Positions 1 to 12,077 of a DNA stretch of 64,000 nt are shown here, piece by piece. How positions within the stretch are numbered: the first letter of the stretch is position 1; each line of letters starts with the position of its first letter. The DNA lies in contig WHVA01000007.1 of the NCBI GenBank assembly GCA_015179125.1, positions 372,001-436,000 on the forward strand, written 5' to 3'. The position numbers and the translations under genes were made by a program. The notes beneath the pieces were generated by a model. That model saw nothing but the letters and a program-made list of their open reading frames with translations. It did not search any database and was not told where the DNA came from. This DNA is from Gautieria morchelliformis (Eukaryota; Basidiomycota; Agaricomycetes; Gomphales; Gomphaceae).

Positions 1-487
1 TATTGTGGGTGGTTGTGAAACAACTAGGACGCGACCTTCTCAACCAAGAAACAACGGAAAATTTCCCCAAGCTCGCATCGCAACTGTGTCGTCAGACTGT
101 ACAGATACCCATAACTTGGTCAGAAGCCACTGCCACCATAAGAGCCCATGGACAACCGGCTATTTATTCCACGGACTCGGTTTCAATCTGACGTTGGTAT
201 GACAATGAGTCCCGCAAACACAACTCAATCCTGGACCTGACCAGTACTAACGCCTGACTGGGTCATGTTGCACAGCTATCAGTTATGATGTTCGTGCCCT
301 GAGTCAGAACAGACATTGGTCACGGAAGTTTGAGCCTCATAGTCTTCGATGGTCAGGGTATTCCATGATACACGCTGACAAGATCTTCCACGGGACAAAC
401 CTCTCTACGCGACTAATAACAATGAGGGTAAAATTTACAAAGACAAGAAGCGTCCTCTCCGACAACCTGCAATATGAATATATAGTC

Positions 488-2399
488 TCAAGCAAGGGCG
501 CCCTACCAGATAATTTTGGCAGACATTTAACGGGAAAAGATGTAACGCACCATGGGGTCCCAAGGGGGCAGGACCACTTTCTCCTTGCCCTGGAAGACTT
601 TCAGAAGATCCTTGTCCGCCAATTGCTTGGGTACGACGACCTGGTATACGTATCTACATGCACACATCAGCTATTGGCCGCCCTAACATGGAGGTTAAAG
701 CATACTCACTCCTCAAACCACGCATCGCTCATGACAAAGTATCCTTTATTACCCGCAGCTTCACCCCAGCTGTTCTCGACCTTATAGCGAATAGGCTTGT
801 TTGTTGCGAGGTCAATGTGCACGGCGCTAATGACCATCGCATGCGTCATAGCAGACTCGTTCACTTGGAGCCGCTCTGCCTTAGTGAGGCTCAGCGTGAT
901 GTTGAACGCGTTCTAGACAAGCATTAGTACGCAGAGTCCATTCGTTCACAACACAAACAAGTCACTGACCTCGTAGTCGTACAGGCCGGTATCCATAAGA
1001 CCGCTGTCTGAGGACTTGCCTACATCGCAACCGAAGAAGACGGGCTGACCAGCTTTGATGCACTATCAGAGAATTCAGCGCAAATGCCAAGGGTTTTATG
1101 GGGGACATACTTTGACGACCGCTTCCTTGAGCCTCTCGATCTCCGTGTTAACATCTGACGGCCCATGTCAGGAAACGTTCGTGGAATGTAACTACTGAGA
1201 AACTCACATAGAACAGGTCTCCCACCCCAAACATTCCCAAGCTTGTCGACCGTGTACAGCTTACCATAGTCGTTGCGCGGGTCATTAATAAGAGAGAAGG
1301 CTTCGGCTGCCTGTGAAGATGTTAAGTCATTATCCTCCATGTCGTGACTACCCACTCACCGGGTACGCCTTTGATGTGAATTGCTTATAGAAGTCTTTCG
1401 GCGTCCCCTCCCACATCTTCGCTGAATGACTGTGTTAGTTGTGGAATTTGCTTAATAAAGCAACCAACCTGTGCCGCTCTTGTCAACATACTCCCAAACA
1501 AACTTCTCGTCAGGGTTCGGCGGCACGCCGAGGGTTACTGTGAGGACATTCCACACCTCCCTCATAAGCTCTTCCTTCTTGCTACGAAGCACCGAAAGCT
1601 GCTCGTCCTTCGTGAGCAAAGACTCCGTCAAAGAACTGTACAGCCTGCGCAAAATTAGAGCATGTTCTCGGAGGCGAGTGGTAAGCAGCTTGTTGAGCGG
1701 GGGGGACTTGCTGGAACTGTGTGTCTCAGGGAATATAGCTTGCGGAACCACCCCGTATCGCTGCAAGAGGTTGGCCGCCATGTCGTACTGACCACCATCG
1801 CCCACAGGGCTGCCCGCCAGGTGGCTGATAAGACGGTCGCCCAAGGGGAGGTTCGCGTGTTGAATCGAGAGCTCGAGATAGTAATTGGATTTCTCGAGCT
1901 TGTCATAAATAAAGAGGTACGATTGCGAGAGCTGGAATTCGGGGATGACAAGTTTCTGCTGGACGGAGTATCGGAGGACATTGGTAGTCGCAAACAGCCA
2001 GCAGCGCCCCGAAGAGTTCTGCGAAGTGATGGGCCCGGTAGAGAAAGGTATAGACGTGTTGAAGATATGTGGGGTATTGATGGCGTTAGATCGGTTCTTG
2101 AGAGCATCGGCAAGCTCTGTCTGCGATAAGATGGTACGCGATAGAGCAAGCTTGGGGTCCTGCGCAGAGATAAGCCCTATTTCGTGAATTCTCGTTCTGC
2201 CACACGAGGAACACACCTGTGACGCAGCAGACTCCCAGTGCCTAAGCGTATCTAGTGTCAGTGACCCATCCGCGGACGTCAGCTTCCCATCGAGGTGCAT
2301 CCTGGCGACTTCATCTACCAGTGCTCGACTCTTGAGCTTCTCGTCGACTACTTCTTGGGCTTTGAGTAGTTGCTGAGGTTTGGAAGGGTAGGAGCCCAT
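488..2399 (-). CDS. BLH1: Bleomycin hydrolase (C1B cysteine aminopeptidase), nine exons
   Basis: Cytosolic papain-fold peptidase that trims N-terminal residues and detoxifies homocysteine thiolactone and bleomycin in known relatives. I read nine exons: 2399-2217, 2159-1469, 1421-1360, 1310-1208, 1154-1111, 1062-970, 912-710, 653-551 and 502-488. Introns are 47-57 nt with GT...AG ends. They sum to 1497 nt, so 498 aa plus stop, in frame throughout. The family motif SSGRCWLFA gives the catalytic Cys at about residue 114 with the oxyanion Gln at 108. THAMVISAVH gives the His at about 416 and VENSWGE the Asn at about 439. The last exon encodes only GALA and stop, the conserved C-terminal tail that folds into the active site. 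The start ATG at 2399 is the first in frame. The first intron is 57 nt and open in frame, so it would be easy to miss. It looks intact and is the only clearly whole housekeeping gene here. Confidence 0.95.
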
Positions 2400-3540
2400 C
2401 GTGGCAGTGGACAAGGATAGCTTACATACAATTAGAAATGGGCGGACGATAAGGCTATGGGAGCCTATAGGGGCCGCGCGTAGGCGCTAATGCGCTGCGC
2501 GTCCAGTCCGAGTTGTCGGAACATGTATCGCAGTAGGCCGGCAACCTGAGACTCATGAAGCCTGAAGGCCTGAAGTAGCCCCACTGACCATTTTGTGCTT
2601 AGCGGGCAGGAATGTCATGCCATGAAGGGGCTGCTCCAAGCTGCGACGCCAGCGAGCGCGAAATATCAGATCTGCTGTGCTTCGCTGGGCGGCGTGCAAT
2701 CCAACCATGTCAAGCTCATCAGCGAAATAAGCGCTGCGGGCACGACCCTGCTCAACAGCTCCTCTCGCCTAACGACGATAACACGCGAATTGACCGGTCA
2801 TGTTTTGGCGCAATTTGTCATTAATCCTAACGATGTCTTGACGCACCGTAGGTATTGCGAGGGCGCGAGGCAGAATCAGGCGTTTACCGAGTGCTTTGAG
2901 CTATGCTCGTGGGTGGAGAGTGCTGAGTATACCGTATGGAGTGTAGCAGAATATCTTTCGGGTGCGACTAGGTGCTGAGGGACGGCGCTTGTCGAGGAAC
3001 ACGACAGTCTTGCAGCGTGTACTGCGCTGCACCGCGTCGGCAGGTAGTACCAGTAGCACTGGGACGTGTGCTGGTGATGCGTTAGGCGTGTATGAGATAA
3101 TGGAGAGCACGGCGCTTCCATACCGTTGCGCCGCCATGAGGAGAAGGTGTACGAGGACACATCTTCGACCTCGCCTGCCAACGGATCATCGCACGAAACA
3201 CGTCCCCCACGACAAGCGTGCATTCCTCCCCTCCTACATCCTGGAAATTGCCGTCACGGAATACCCATTTTATTCCACTCCGCCCACGCCGACCGACCGG
3301 GGTCACCCGATTCTAGGTCAAAGAGGTCATGAATGTGCGTGTGATGTCGCCAGTATTCGATTCGACGGACCCTTTCGCGCGGCAATATCGTCCCCCTCAA
3401 AGTGGGTAGCATATTCAACACAACTTGCAAATAACAACCAACACATTGGCTTGTGCACTACGACGGTCGCAGCCGCACGTCCTCGAATACGACCGCGGAT
3501 CCTCCCCGTCCACTGCCGTGGCGCGCAGAGCTCAAAAAGT
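2400..3540. other. No confident gene; upstream of bleomycin hydrolase
   Basis: The first part must hold the bleomycin hydrolase promoter; I see no clear TATA box. Between about 2580 and 3310 the minus strand has protein-like stretches in changing frames, for example residues reading VLLVLPADAV near 3050 and FADELDMVGLHAAQ near 2730. No family is recognised and no reading frame runs through, so this may be a decayed gene. Confidence 0.3.
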
Positions 3541-3546
3541 CGAATA

Positions 3547-3775
3547 TGTTGGATATGAGTGTAGTAGCTATGTAGCAACGACTCAGTGAATGGGCGATTC
3601 ACTGGGTATGTATAACGGTATTGTACCTATGTAGCAATGACTACATAGGAGTGAGCAAACATACGTTATACTGTACAAATGCGGTACGCACCTCAGTGAA
3701 TGGGGGATTCACTGAGGTGCTACTAACTGTAAGTCCGATAGATATATAGTCTCGGTCATGCTCGACCGAGACTAC
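3547..3775 (-). repeat. Candidate solo LTR with A-B-b' hairpins (minus orientation)
   Basis: Read on the minus strand, the order is hairpin A (arms at 3773-3764 and 3757-3748, 10 bp), hairpin B (3720-3707 and 3701-3688, 14-bp perfect arms, 5-nt loop) and a second copy of B with a shortened 5' arm (3606-3581). A plausible LTR terminus ending CCAACA lies at 3547. The same order recurs at 15.6 and 26.0 kb and inside the copia LTRs at 18.1 and 22.9 kb, which is why I read it as an old solo LTR. The outer end and target duplication are not resolved. Confidence 0.5.
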
Positions 3776-3779
3776 TAAC

Positions 3780-4590
3780 TAGCTATTAGTCTGTGCCCGG
3801 CATGTCTACCGCGGCCCTGCGTTCTACGCTTACCGATACTAACCTCCAACAGAATATGCCTGAAATGGGGAGCCTGACGAGGAATGACGACGTGCAGGGG
3901 CACACGCTGCGTATTGCGCATGGGATTGGCCCCGTCGGTCCGGGGGTGAGACCAGTGTCAAAAATACTATCCACGTTACCTGTTGAGTTTCCGCGAAATT
4001 CGGGTGGGTCTGCCCCTACAAGTGCAGGCCCCATTAAATCGCGCACGTCATCGGGGATCCCGATGACCGTCTTCCTGTCTTTCCCTCGTGCGGCGCGTCG
4101 CCTCAGGAAGCAGCGCAAGCGCTGGCACCAGTGCCGGGACCACCTCGTCCGTCCCAATGCCTGGGTCAGTGCTGCTGTTGTCAGTGTCTTCAGACATGTA
4201 ATCGGGGTGCACCGTGAGCGCGCGACTTCTAATGGCTCGGTGCATTTCATGTGCTCTGTGTCGTCCGTTGCAAGTGTACGTTCCATGTTCTCCGTCGCGA
4301 GCGGAAGTACGGCGACAGGAGGAACAGGCACCGGGGCGCGTGCAAGGCCATCATTGCCGTCATCAGCGTCGGTCTCTCCTTCCTCCGTCTGATGCCTCCT
4401 CTACATTCACAATCCCGGCCACTCTACCCTGCTCCTCATTTGCGCCCGCTGGTCCTGGTTCTGATTCGTCAACGTCCACGCCGCGCGCGCGGAGCCACAT
4501 AAGCGCACTCATCCACATCAGCTCGTGGATGCTGGATCGTGCCGGCGGCATGTAGGCTATCCTACTAGGGAGGAGACAATGAGCAGATAC
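3780..4590. other. No confident gene
   Basis: Long open frames exist on both strands because the sequence is GC-rich, but none shows a recognisable domain and they overlap one another antisense. I see no TE signature apart from the hairpin locus just upstream. Confidence 0.3.
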
Positions 4591-4599
4591 AACGGGCAG

Positions 4600-4828
4600 A
4601 GGGTTGAGCCGAGATCGGCTTGGCCTCGCGCACGAGATCAATGGGGCCTAGACCTCACCAACCATCAGTTCCCAGAGGGAACGGACAGTCGGCCCATTGC
4701 TCGACTCACCCAGAGGACAGAGATGCAAAGTAAAACCGTAAGCGATTGCAATGCAAGGAGACGTTGAGGGTTGAAACCGGTCAGGTCTGGCCTTGCATAT
4801 GAGATTAATGGGCCTAGACATTTGTCAG
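4600..4828. repeat. Diverged direct duplication
   Basis: About 60 bp starting near 4600 recurs from about 4766 with many substitutions. Both copies contain GGTTGA near the start and GGG(G)CCTAGAC near the end. The two copies are roughly 165 bp apart. Confidence 0.5.
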
Positions 4829-4829
4829 T

Positions 4830-7430
4830 CACCAGATCGCAGCGAGAAACCCCCTTTTGACGCATTGTTTCCCAAAAACCATCGGCCCATCTCCCATTAG
4901 ACACAAGGTGATGATCAAGGGCTGTAGTAGCAGTGCAGGAACAGAGGAAAGGGGTATATGGATATCATCCCAGTGAGGTTGTGCCATTAAACAGGGTTTG
5001 CGAAAGGATCATGAGCACGCAACAGCAAATATGGCAATGTCGAAAGAGTTGGTGTGAGTAAGATGTGCTCGAAGTGCCCGTAAGTGAAGCATGGTATCCG
5101 GGTCCTGTCTCAGCAGTGATGAGTGCAGAATTGATGCGCGGCACCATGAGTGGAGTGTTCGAGGATGGAGCGTCGTTAATTTGGTGCCATAACTTGAGGC
5201 CTGCAACCCATGGACACATGGCACCTTTGTGGACGGAACTGGAACTGGCGCCACGAGTGGTAATGAAATACACAAAAGAACATCCAAAGCAGGTACGCGC
5301 AAATCGTCAGGGATAAGGTATACTAATAACCACAGAAGGACGTAAACCGGACAGTAACTAGACAGAGTAATGTTGTATAGAGTTGGCTGATATCTTCTGC
5401 GGACTATCATTGTATCAAGGAGGGAGGTAAAGTGTTGGATTGCAGTTGCAAGGGATGGCTGGCCATAAGGGGAACAGAGTGAAGATGATCGGGGGCAGCT
5501 GCCGGCGGATGCATTGCTGGGAGTAATGATGGAAGGTGAGGCATGGTGGACATGAGAACGGGAGAGGGTATGAAGCGTAGGGAAGCAATGCAGGTTGGAG
5601 AGGACATGCCCAGGAGGGTGGGATTGGCTCGAAGGACATTGTCAGAGCCACGGGGATGTGGTACAGGAGAGGATTGGTCCAAGTACAGCCGGCAACACAA
5701 AGGTGCAACCCAGATTGAAAGTAGAATCAGGAAAAACAACAGCAGATATCTGGTAAGCTTTGTTGGCTGCAGTGGTGGCATAGATAGGTGTGATGAGGAC
5801 ATTGGCAGGGAAGAGAGAAGAGGTAATGCAATGGATAGAACTGCGCTTGCGTGGTGGGGGTATGTCACGTGATGTGTCCGAGAATGACAGTTTTACAAAC
5901 CAAGAGATAAACAATTCAAAGGATGGCAAGCTCAAGGGCGATTGAATCAGCCCATCCACCCTCCAGACCAATTCCAAGCGTCCCGTTTGTCACTGACACT
6001 TAAACCAACGCCCCAGCGTATATGTTGGGAAAAGCAAGGGACACGCAACCACAACGCGGAGCACATGAAACCACCACTGAAGAGATTCCTTTACAGGAGC
6101 TGGAACATGATGGAGGGCCCGGTTGTTTGGAAACATGGACATGAAGTTGCGGAGATAGGATAGGGAATTTTTGTAGACAAAACAAACGTGTTGGTGAGTC
6201 ATGCCACGGTGAACAGTTAAAGAAACAAATGCTGTCACAGTGATGAGAGCACATAAACGCTCCACTCCTGGGAGGGCATGTCCGCCGACAAAGATGGATT
6301 GAATGTGAAGACACCGTCCCCAGTAAGGACGGGATGGCAAGGGAGAGGATAAGTGATGGAGAAAATGTAGCCCAACTCGAAGGGATAGGCAATGGTAATG
6401 CCATGTTTGGAATTAGAGTGAGAGACTGGAGAGCATCAATGAGAGCATCCGCGACGGAGCCTTGAATGCCACAGGGCAAGCGCACATGACAGCAATACAC
6501 AGCATGTGTTTAGGTGAGATGGGTAATTTTTCGGTATGAATTTGGCAATACTGAGGCGTGCGACTTGAGTGCCGGGAGGGCAGGAAGAGGGAAGGATCTG
6601 AGCGAAAGAAGAGTGCTGTAGCATGGATATGAATATAGGACAGGAGAAAAAAAACAGAGAAAACCGTCATTTGTTTAAAGCTCACTCCTCAGCAGAGAAT
6701 CAGTTAAGAGAACCAAGATTTTGAGTGCCAGGAGGACAGGAAGAGATCTGCCTAAGAGGACAGAAGAAAAGCCGTGAGAAGAGCAGACGTAAGGGTCATG
6801 AAATCTGCACAAAAGCAGCAGAATAGTAGCGAGTAGGAAATCGGCAGCATCGGAGAACAAGTTAGAGAACCAGGATTTTAACAACACCGAGAGGAGCGGA
6901 GCGGAAATGCTCATTAAATATGCAATGCGTTAGGAGAGCCATGCGATATCATGGACAAGATTGGGGCAGCAGGATGAAAGGCCCGTATTATGGAGAGCAA
7001 GCTGCTACGCAGACAGATTATAAAGCCTGATGCCTTCGTATAGGATGCAAGAGAAGGCAGTGTTTAGGATATGCAAAGTCACCGCAGAGAGCACGGGAGT
7101 GCTCGAGGAATCAGAGCAGGAGCCACGGGGATTGAACTTGATGCAGATGTGTTAGCTCGATTGGTCAAATGAGGGAGACATTATGCCATTCACAGAGAAT
7201 GGGCCATTCAAGAGGGCAGAAGTGGGAGGCGCTGCGAGCGGAAGGCACACTGGCAGACGGTACCGCAACGTATACAGAGCTTGGGCTTGTGGTCTTTCCG
7301 AAAGGAATTACCAGGGCAAGTGTGTTCTTCGTCGTACGGAGCGTACCGCGATGTAAACATGGCTCAGGCTAGCGGTTTTCCCAAAAGGACTTGCCGGAGC
7401 GAGTACATCCTTTGTCGGATGGAGCATTAT
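4830..7430. other. Purine-rich stretch without recognisable gene
   Basis: The plus strand is strongly enriched in GGA, GAG and AAG, so the minus strand is rich in Leu, Ser and Pro codons and has many open frames that look like membrane segments. None has a start, family motif or splice pattern that supports a gene. The composition continues into the minisatellite downstream. Confidence 0.4.
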
Positions 7431-8010
7431 CAGGAGACGAAGGGTCCCGAGGAGTGAGACGGATGAGCGCCCGTGGAGAGTGAAAGGCAGAGACAGGGTG
7501 ACTGAGCGTGAAAGGTAGAAAGTGTCAGGAGAGAATAGTGTCAAGAGAAACAAAGAGTCACGAGAGCGAGACGGGCAAGCGTCGGTGGAGAGTGAAAGGT
7601 AGAAATAGTGGCAAGAGAGACGAAGAGTCAGGTGAAAGGTAGAACTAAGTGTCAGGAGAGACGAGTCACCAGGAGCGAGACGGACGAGCGAGCGTCCGTG
7701 GAGAGTGAATGGGAGTGAAAGGCAGAAATAAGTGTCAGGCGAGACGAAGAGTCTTGAAGAGCGAGACGGGTGTCCGTGGAGAGTGAAGAGTGAATGAGAG
7801 TGAAAGGCAGAAATAGTGTCAGGAGAGCATAGTGTCAGGAGAGACGCAGTCATGAGAGCGAGACGGAGGGTGAGGAGAGAATAGTGTCAGGAGAGACGCA
7901 GAGTCATGAGAGCGAGACGGACGAGCGTCCCTGGAGAGTGAATGGCAGAAACGGTATCAGGAGAGACGAAGGGTCCCGAGGAGTGAGATGGACGTGTCAG
8001 GATAGGAGGG
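7430..8010. repeat. Purine-rich degenerate minisatellite
   Basis: Imperfect tandem units of very roughly 80-100 bp share words such as GAGAGTGAAAGGCAGAAA, GTGTCAGGAGAGACG and GAGCGAGACGG. Units vary in length and some words are repeated within a unit. One strand is almost wholly purine, which could favour triplex formation; that is inference. Confidence 0.75.
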
Positions 8011-9040
8011 AGCACAATGTGAAATAGAAATCTGCGCCCGTTCGAAGATCACGAAGTACGTGGTATCATGTGGATCAAGCGCATGATGGGGGTGCTAGCC
8101 TGTCGTAAGAGAGGCGTCCGTGAGGTTGCCAACGACAGATAGCCAATTTTGGCATGCTTGCAGGAAGGTGGCGGCGTCGAGAGAAGCTCTCGACGCCCAG
8201 ACGAGAAGGAGTTGCCTAGTGATCGCTTACCAACCCCGTTGCCGAGAGGGATATTATTGTAACGTAGGTTGTAATTTGCAGCGAAAGCGAACAAGAGCGG
8301 GTATGGTGAGCAAGGAGAGCGGTATGCAAATGCAGTTGAAAGCCCGTTCGCATTGTGGCCGAAGGCATCTTGACAACGTTCATTAGTAGTTTGTCGCTGG
8401 CATCAGAATGCAAGGTGTGCAACGGAGGCGACGTGCCAAAGTTAATGGGATCAGGCGGTGTTGGTTGACGTGTGAGGAACCCCAGAGCTTTGGGCAGGGA
8501 CTGAAGGAGCAGACAGCGGTTAGGATGGTACCGAAGGCCACGGAGGAAGATTGGGAACGGAAAGAGACAGGCGGAATTGCGAGTTATGCCTGGAACAAGC
8601 GGCGCGAGCTTAGTGGAAGTGGCGTTGGCTGGGGAAGGTGCAAGCATAATGGAAAGAGCAGCGGCAAATGTGTTACGGAAATGCAGCATAAAAAAAGTAC
8701 TTGAAACACTGGGTATTTGCCCTCTTAGCTCCTCCTACCAGGCATGTGTATGTGTCGGGCCACCAGGCGCCGACAGAGATCAAGTTCGACGATTGTTTCC
8801 CGGGAGCGGCCCAGACCCATCAGCATCGCTGGTCGGTTCGTGCCCAGGAGGTGATACACCTTGAGGAGGTCGTTCGAATAGAAGCACGGAGAAACAATCC
8901 GCTACGCTACTCTTGTGGAGGAGCGAAGGAAAGAAGGGTGTGATTACCAATCAACCCTGTTTGAACTTGTCATGTGTTCCTTATGTAAGTTCAACCGTAC
9001 AATGGTCACGTGACGCATCTCAGGCCAACGTGCGAATAGC
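8011..9040. other. No confident gene
   Basis: Low-information sequence with overlapping open frames on both strands and no recognisable domain. It lies between the minisatellite and the start of the gypsy fragment. Confidence 0.35.
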
Positions 9041-9933
9041 ACATTTTTGGGAAATCGCGCGAGAAAACGTCCCGCCGCACTGGCTTCTATTTCTGTGCAT
9101 TTGGAGCGTCATACTTACTTTGTCCAAGATAAAATATCACAAATGCAACAGTACTTGCGGTGCGAACTCGCAGTCCTAATGAGATTGGACACTGATCCGG
9201 GGGAGCTGAAGACAGAAGTCGGGAAGCCTGGAGCTCGAGACTTCATGGTTGACCTGGACGAGCTACACCAGGAACTTCGCCGCACCATCCTCGAGGCTCA
9301 GAAGACCTACCAAGCCTCGGCTGATGTTCGCCGCAAACCCGCTCCTGATTTCCAAATAGGATCCCTCGCCTTTGTAAAGGCACAGTACTTCCGAACAACG
9401 CGGCCTACCAAGAAGCTCGCCGAGAAGTTTTTGGGTCCTTTTGAGATCATTTCCCGAGCGGGTACTCACTCCTTCACCCTTCAACTTCCAGAACACATGC
9501 ATTCAGTCCATCCAGTATTCCACGTATCCATGCTCGAACCAGCCTCGCCCAACACCATCCCGAACCGAGTTCAGCCTCCTCCACCCCCAGCCGTTATCGA
9601 CGGCGAGCCCGAGTTCGAAGTCTCGGAGATTCTCGACTCCAAGGTCGATAATAGACGGAAGAGCTGCAAACTGCTGTATCTTGTTAGGTGGACTGGTTAC
9701 GAAGGTACGGACAAAGAAACCTCGTGGATCCTCGCTTCCGAGCTTGATCATGCCTCGGAGCTGGTCACCGATTTCCACGAGTCTTATCCGGGCAAGCCGG
9801 GACCTTTGACTGCTCTATGATCATTTCCTTGTTTAACCCCCATGAACCCAGTAGTTAGATAACAAAATCCCCTCACAACCAAACAACAAAAATCAATAAA
9901 TTCCAAGAAATTCCATTATTTCCCTTAGTTAGT

Positions 9934-11095
9934 TTACTCCAACATCCTCATATCCTCTCCCTCGCTCTCCTCGCTACCCTCGCCTGACTCCTCCTCATTA
10001 CTACTGCTACTTCGCTCCACCAGACCCCCATGTCCCCCATAATCTGCCAAGTCTCTCGCCCCCTGCATCCACTTCAAGTAATTCCGCCTCCTCCTTATCC
10101 TCATGAACTCCACATCCGCCCTGTTCATCCTATCATTTGCCGCCCTAAACTCCCCCAACAACTCACACACCCTTTCCCCAACCTCGCCAACCTTCTGTCC
10201 CACATCCCTCACCGCCGCTATCAACTCCCTCATCTCCGCACTTTGCTCCGACCTTTTCATCTTCTTGTCCTTCTTCGCCCTCCGACCTTCCACCTCGGTT
10301 TCCTCCACCTCGGCTTCCTTCCCCTCACTATGCCTCGCTCCCTCTGACCCCTTACCCTTCTCCTCACTCTGCCTCGCTCCCTCTGACCCCTTACCCTTCT
10401 CCTCGCTCAACCTCGCTTCCATCCGCTCCACCCTCGTCTCAAGGGTCCGCTCGACCCAGTCACTTGAGTCGCCGTCCTCTGCAGCCTCATCCCGAACCTT
10501 GGCCTCTTTCCTCGGCCTCGGCCCGTCCTCGGTGTCCTCGCTCCTCGCCCGCTTCTTGCCCACGGTACTCGCCTGACCCTTTCCTGGGGTCGCCTTGCTA
10601 CGATGACCATGGGCTATACTACAGCCCAAGGAGCGTGTCCTGCACCACACGCAGGCACCCTGGTCGGCGAGGCCGAAGTTGAGGCTAACGGCCCGAAGGC
10701 ACGTATAGTCGCGCTCTTCGCAGCGTGCGCACCTCACCTCGGCCTTGGTCGCAAGTTGCCACTCACGAGGCCCTCCGTCGGCGAGCTTGTGCCCGTATAG
10801 GGACAAGTCGGTAGGGTGGTACGAGAACAACATGCGCTTGTACTATACAAATCAGCAGCGTCCATGACCAAACAATGACGGTACTCACCTTCTTGCCGTT
10901 GGGCCCTTCCTGCCACGGCTTCCGCATGTCTATGGCCCCTGCATCCTCAATGGGTCGCGGGACCATGTCGGGTCGAACCTCGGGCATAACCTCGCCCGAG
11001 GAACCGTCCTCCTCAGACAACAAGGTCTGGTCGAACACGTTGTTCGCGCTGTTTTCGTCGATAGCAGAGTTGAAGAGGGCTTGGGGGCGCACCAT
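9934..11095 (-). CDS. Cys-rich, coiled-coil protein antisense within gypsy element
   Basis: Two exons, 11095-10889 and 10842-9934, flank a 46-nt GT...AG intron and give a 371-aa frame. Exon 2 opens with a Cys cluster, VRCARCEERDYTC followed about 17 residues later by ACVWCRTRSLGC. The C-x2-C, C-x2-C spacing suggests a zinc-binding module. A Lys/Glu-rich segment with a repeated SEEKGKGSEGAR unit follows, then a helical heptad-like region and an acidic Ser/Glu tail ending at the stop at 9934. It lies between the chromodomain end and the 3' LTR of a gypsy element and runs antisense to it. No function is known to me. It could be an element-borne accessory gene or a captured host gene. An upstream in-frame GTG was ignored because this is a eukaryote. 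Confidence 0.7.
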
Positions 11096-11266
11096 ATTCG
11101 TTGGCACATGGGATTGCTGCCTCCTACCCACCCTTTTATCTAACCTCGGCTACGATTAAGCTTTGCCTTTCCGGCGACTTAACATCGGGCCGGGATCTAG
11201 ATTCGAGGATAGGCGAACCTTGTTCATATTACGGCCTCGAGGATCTTGGCCATAAGGAGGGGATAC

Positions 11267-11816
11267 TGTAAGAACCCGGCCTTTGGCTGGTTACTTACCG
11301 GTATAACTTTCTTCCGAGCCCGAGCCTTGTGATACTCGTGCCCGAGTACATATGATTCTTATCCTGCACCCGAGCCCGAGCTGGAGCTAGAGCTCATATC
11401 CGACCTTGATCCCATGCCCGTATCCCCTTAGTTACTGATTCCGCTCCATCACGCATCATTCACATATTACCTCGCCCTGACCTCGCCCTGATCTCCACTA
11501 ATATGTTCGCCCCTGACTCATACCCTCGCCCCGTATATAAACCCTCCTGTATGCATTCCTACTCCTCAGTCTGAAAATCAACTATCGTATAACTTTGATC
11601 CCTAGCTAGTTTCTAAGCCTCGCCTCTTAAGCCAAACCTCGCCTCTTATTCGTTTGCCTCCAAAGTTGGGACTCGTGCATAGGGTCGGTGCAGCACATAA
11701 GCTGAAGCCTAGTCCCTCTCCGACTTCCCCATCCAAACCTCGCCCCGTAACCTCGGACCATACCTCGGGTTTCATTCCCGACCTCAGTCAACCTTATGAC
11801 GGATCGTATCGTAACA
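11267..11816 (+). repeat. 3' LTR of gypsy chromovirus
   Basis: Starts TGTAAGAACCC directly after a purine tract and probably ends TAACA. It contains repeated CCCGAGCC words near 11310-11390 and a TATATAAA box at about 11533. The end is inferred from the usual TG...CA rule because the partner LTR is not in the window. Confidence 0.65.
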
Positions 11817-12077
11817 GGCTCAAACTACCATTTTTCTGTCTTACACAGTTGTGGATCCTCCAGCACCCACAACTCTGTTCTGGGCGCTCTATTTCAAACT
11901 CCGCCAGGCACCTCGGCGGTGGCCGCATTTTCGGACTTATGGTCACCCAAGCACCCACAAGTCCAGCAGGATGGCTCTCTCAGTATTTCCAGCTGAGTCC
12001 CAAAGAGTTGCTATATGCAGCCATAGCAACTGTGCAGCCTGTTTGGCTTCACCAAACAATGGGGATCATGGTCAGTC
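11817..12077. other. Possible gag-like leader after LTR, unassigned
   Basis: Sequence just after the LTR can be read as a short proline-rich peptide similar to the opening of fungal gypsy gag proteins. The match is too weak for a call. Confidence 0.2.

Larger units (their letters stand above)
9047..11816 (+). mobile_element. Ty3/gypsy chromovirus, 3' part with LTR (fossil)
   Basis: The coding part (to about 9820) is the C-terminal region of a gypsy polyprotein. It holds the end of the integrase, including the GPFEIISRAG and HPVFHVSML blocks, then a chromodomain with VSEILDSK, LVRWTGY and TSWIL. Chromodomains in this family direct integration toward marked chromatin. A purine tract (AAGGAGGGGA) ends just before an LTR of about 550 bp, 11267-11816, with TGTAAG and TAACA ends and a TATATAAA box near 11533. 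No 5' LTR, gag, protease or reverse transcriptase is present at the left, so it is a truncated copy. Between the polyprotein and the LTR lies an antisense gene, listed separately. Confidence 0.85.

Noticed and set aside
3688-3720. Strong hairpins read as factor-independent terminators
   Set aside because: They are eukaryotic, lack the T run, and match the LTR-like A-B layout seen elsewhere.
3786-4392. Two opposite 180-199-codon frames
   Set aside because: Mutually antisense, GC-driven, with no recognisable product on either strand.
5009-7853. Several long minus-strand frames with hydrophobic stretches that could be membrane proteins
   Set aside because: They follow from the purine bias of the plus strand, overlap in several frames, and show no start, splice pattern or family motif.
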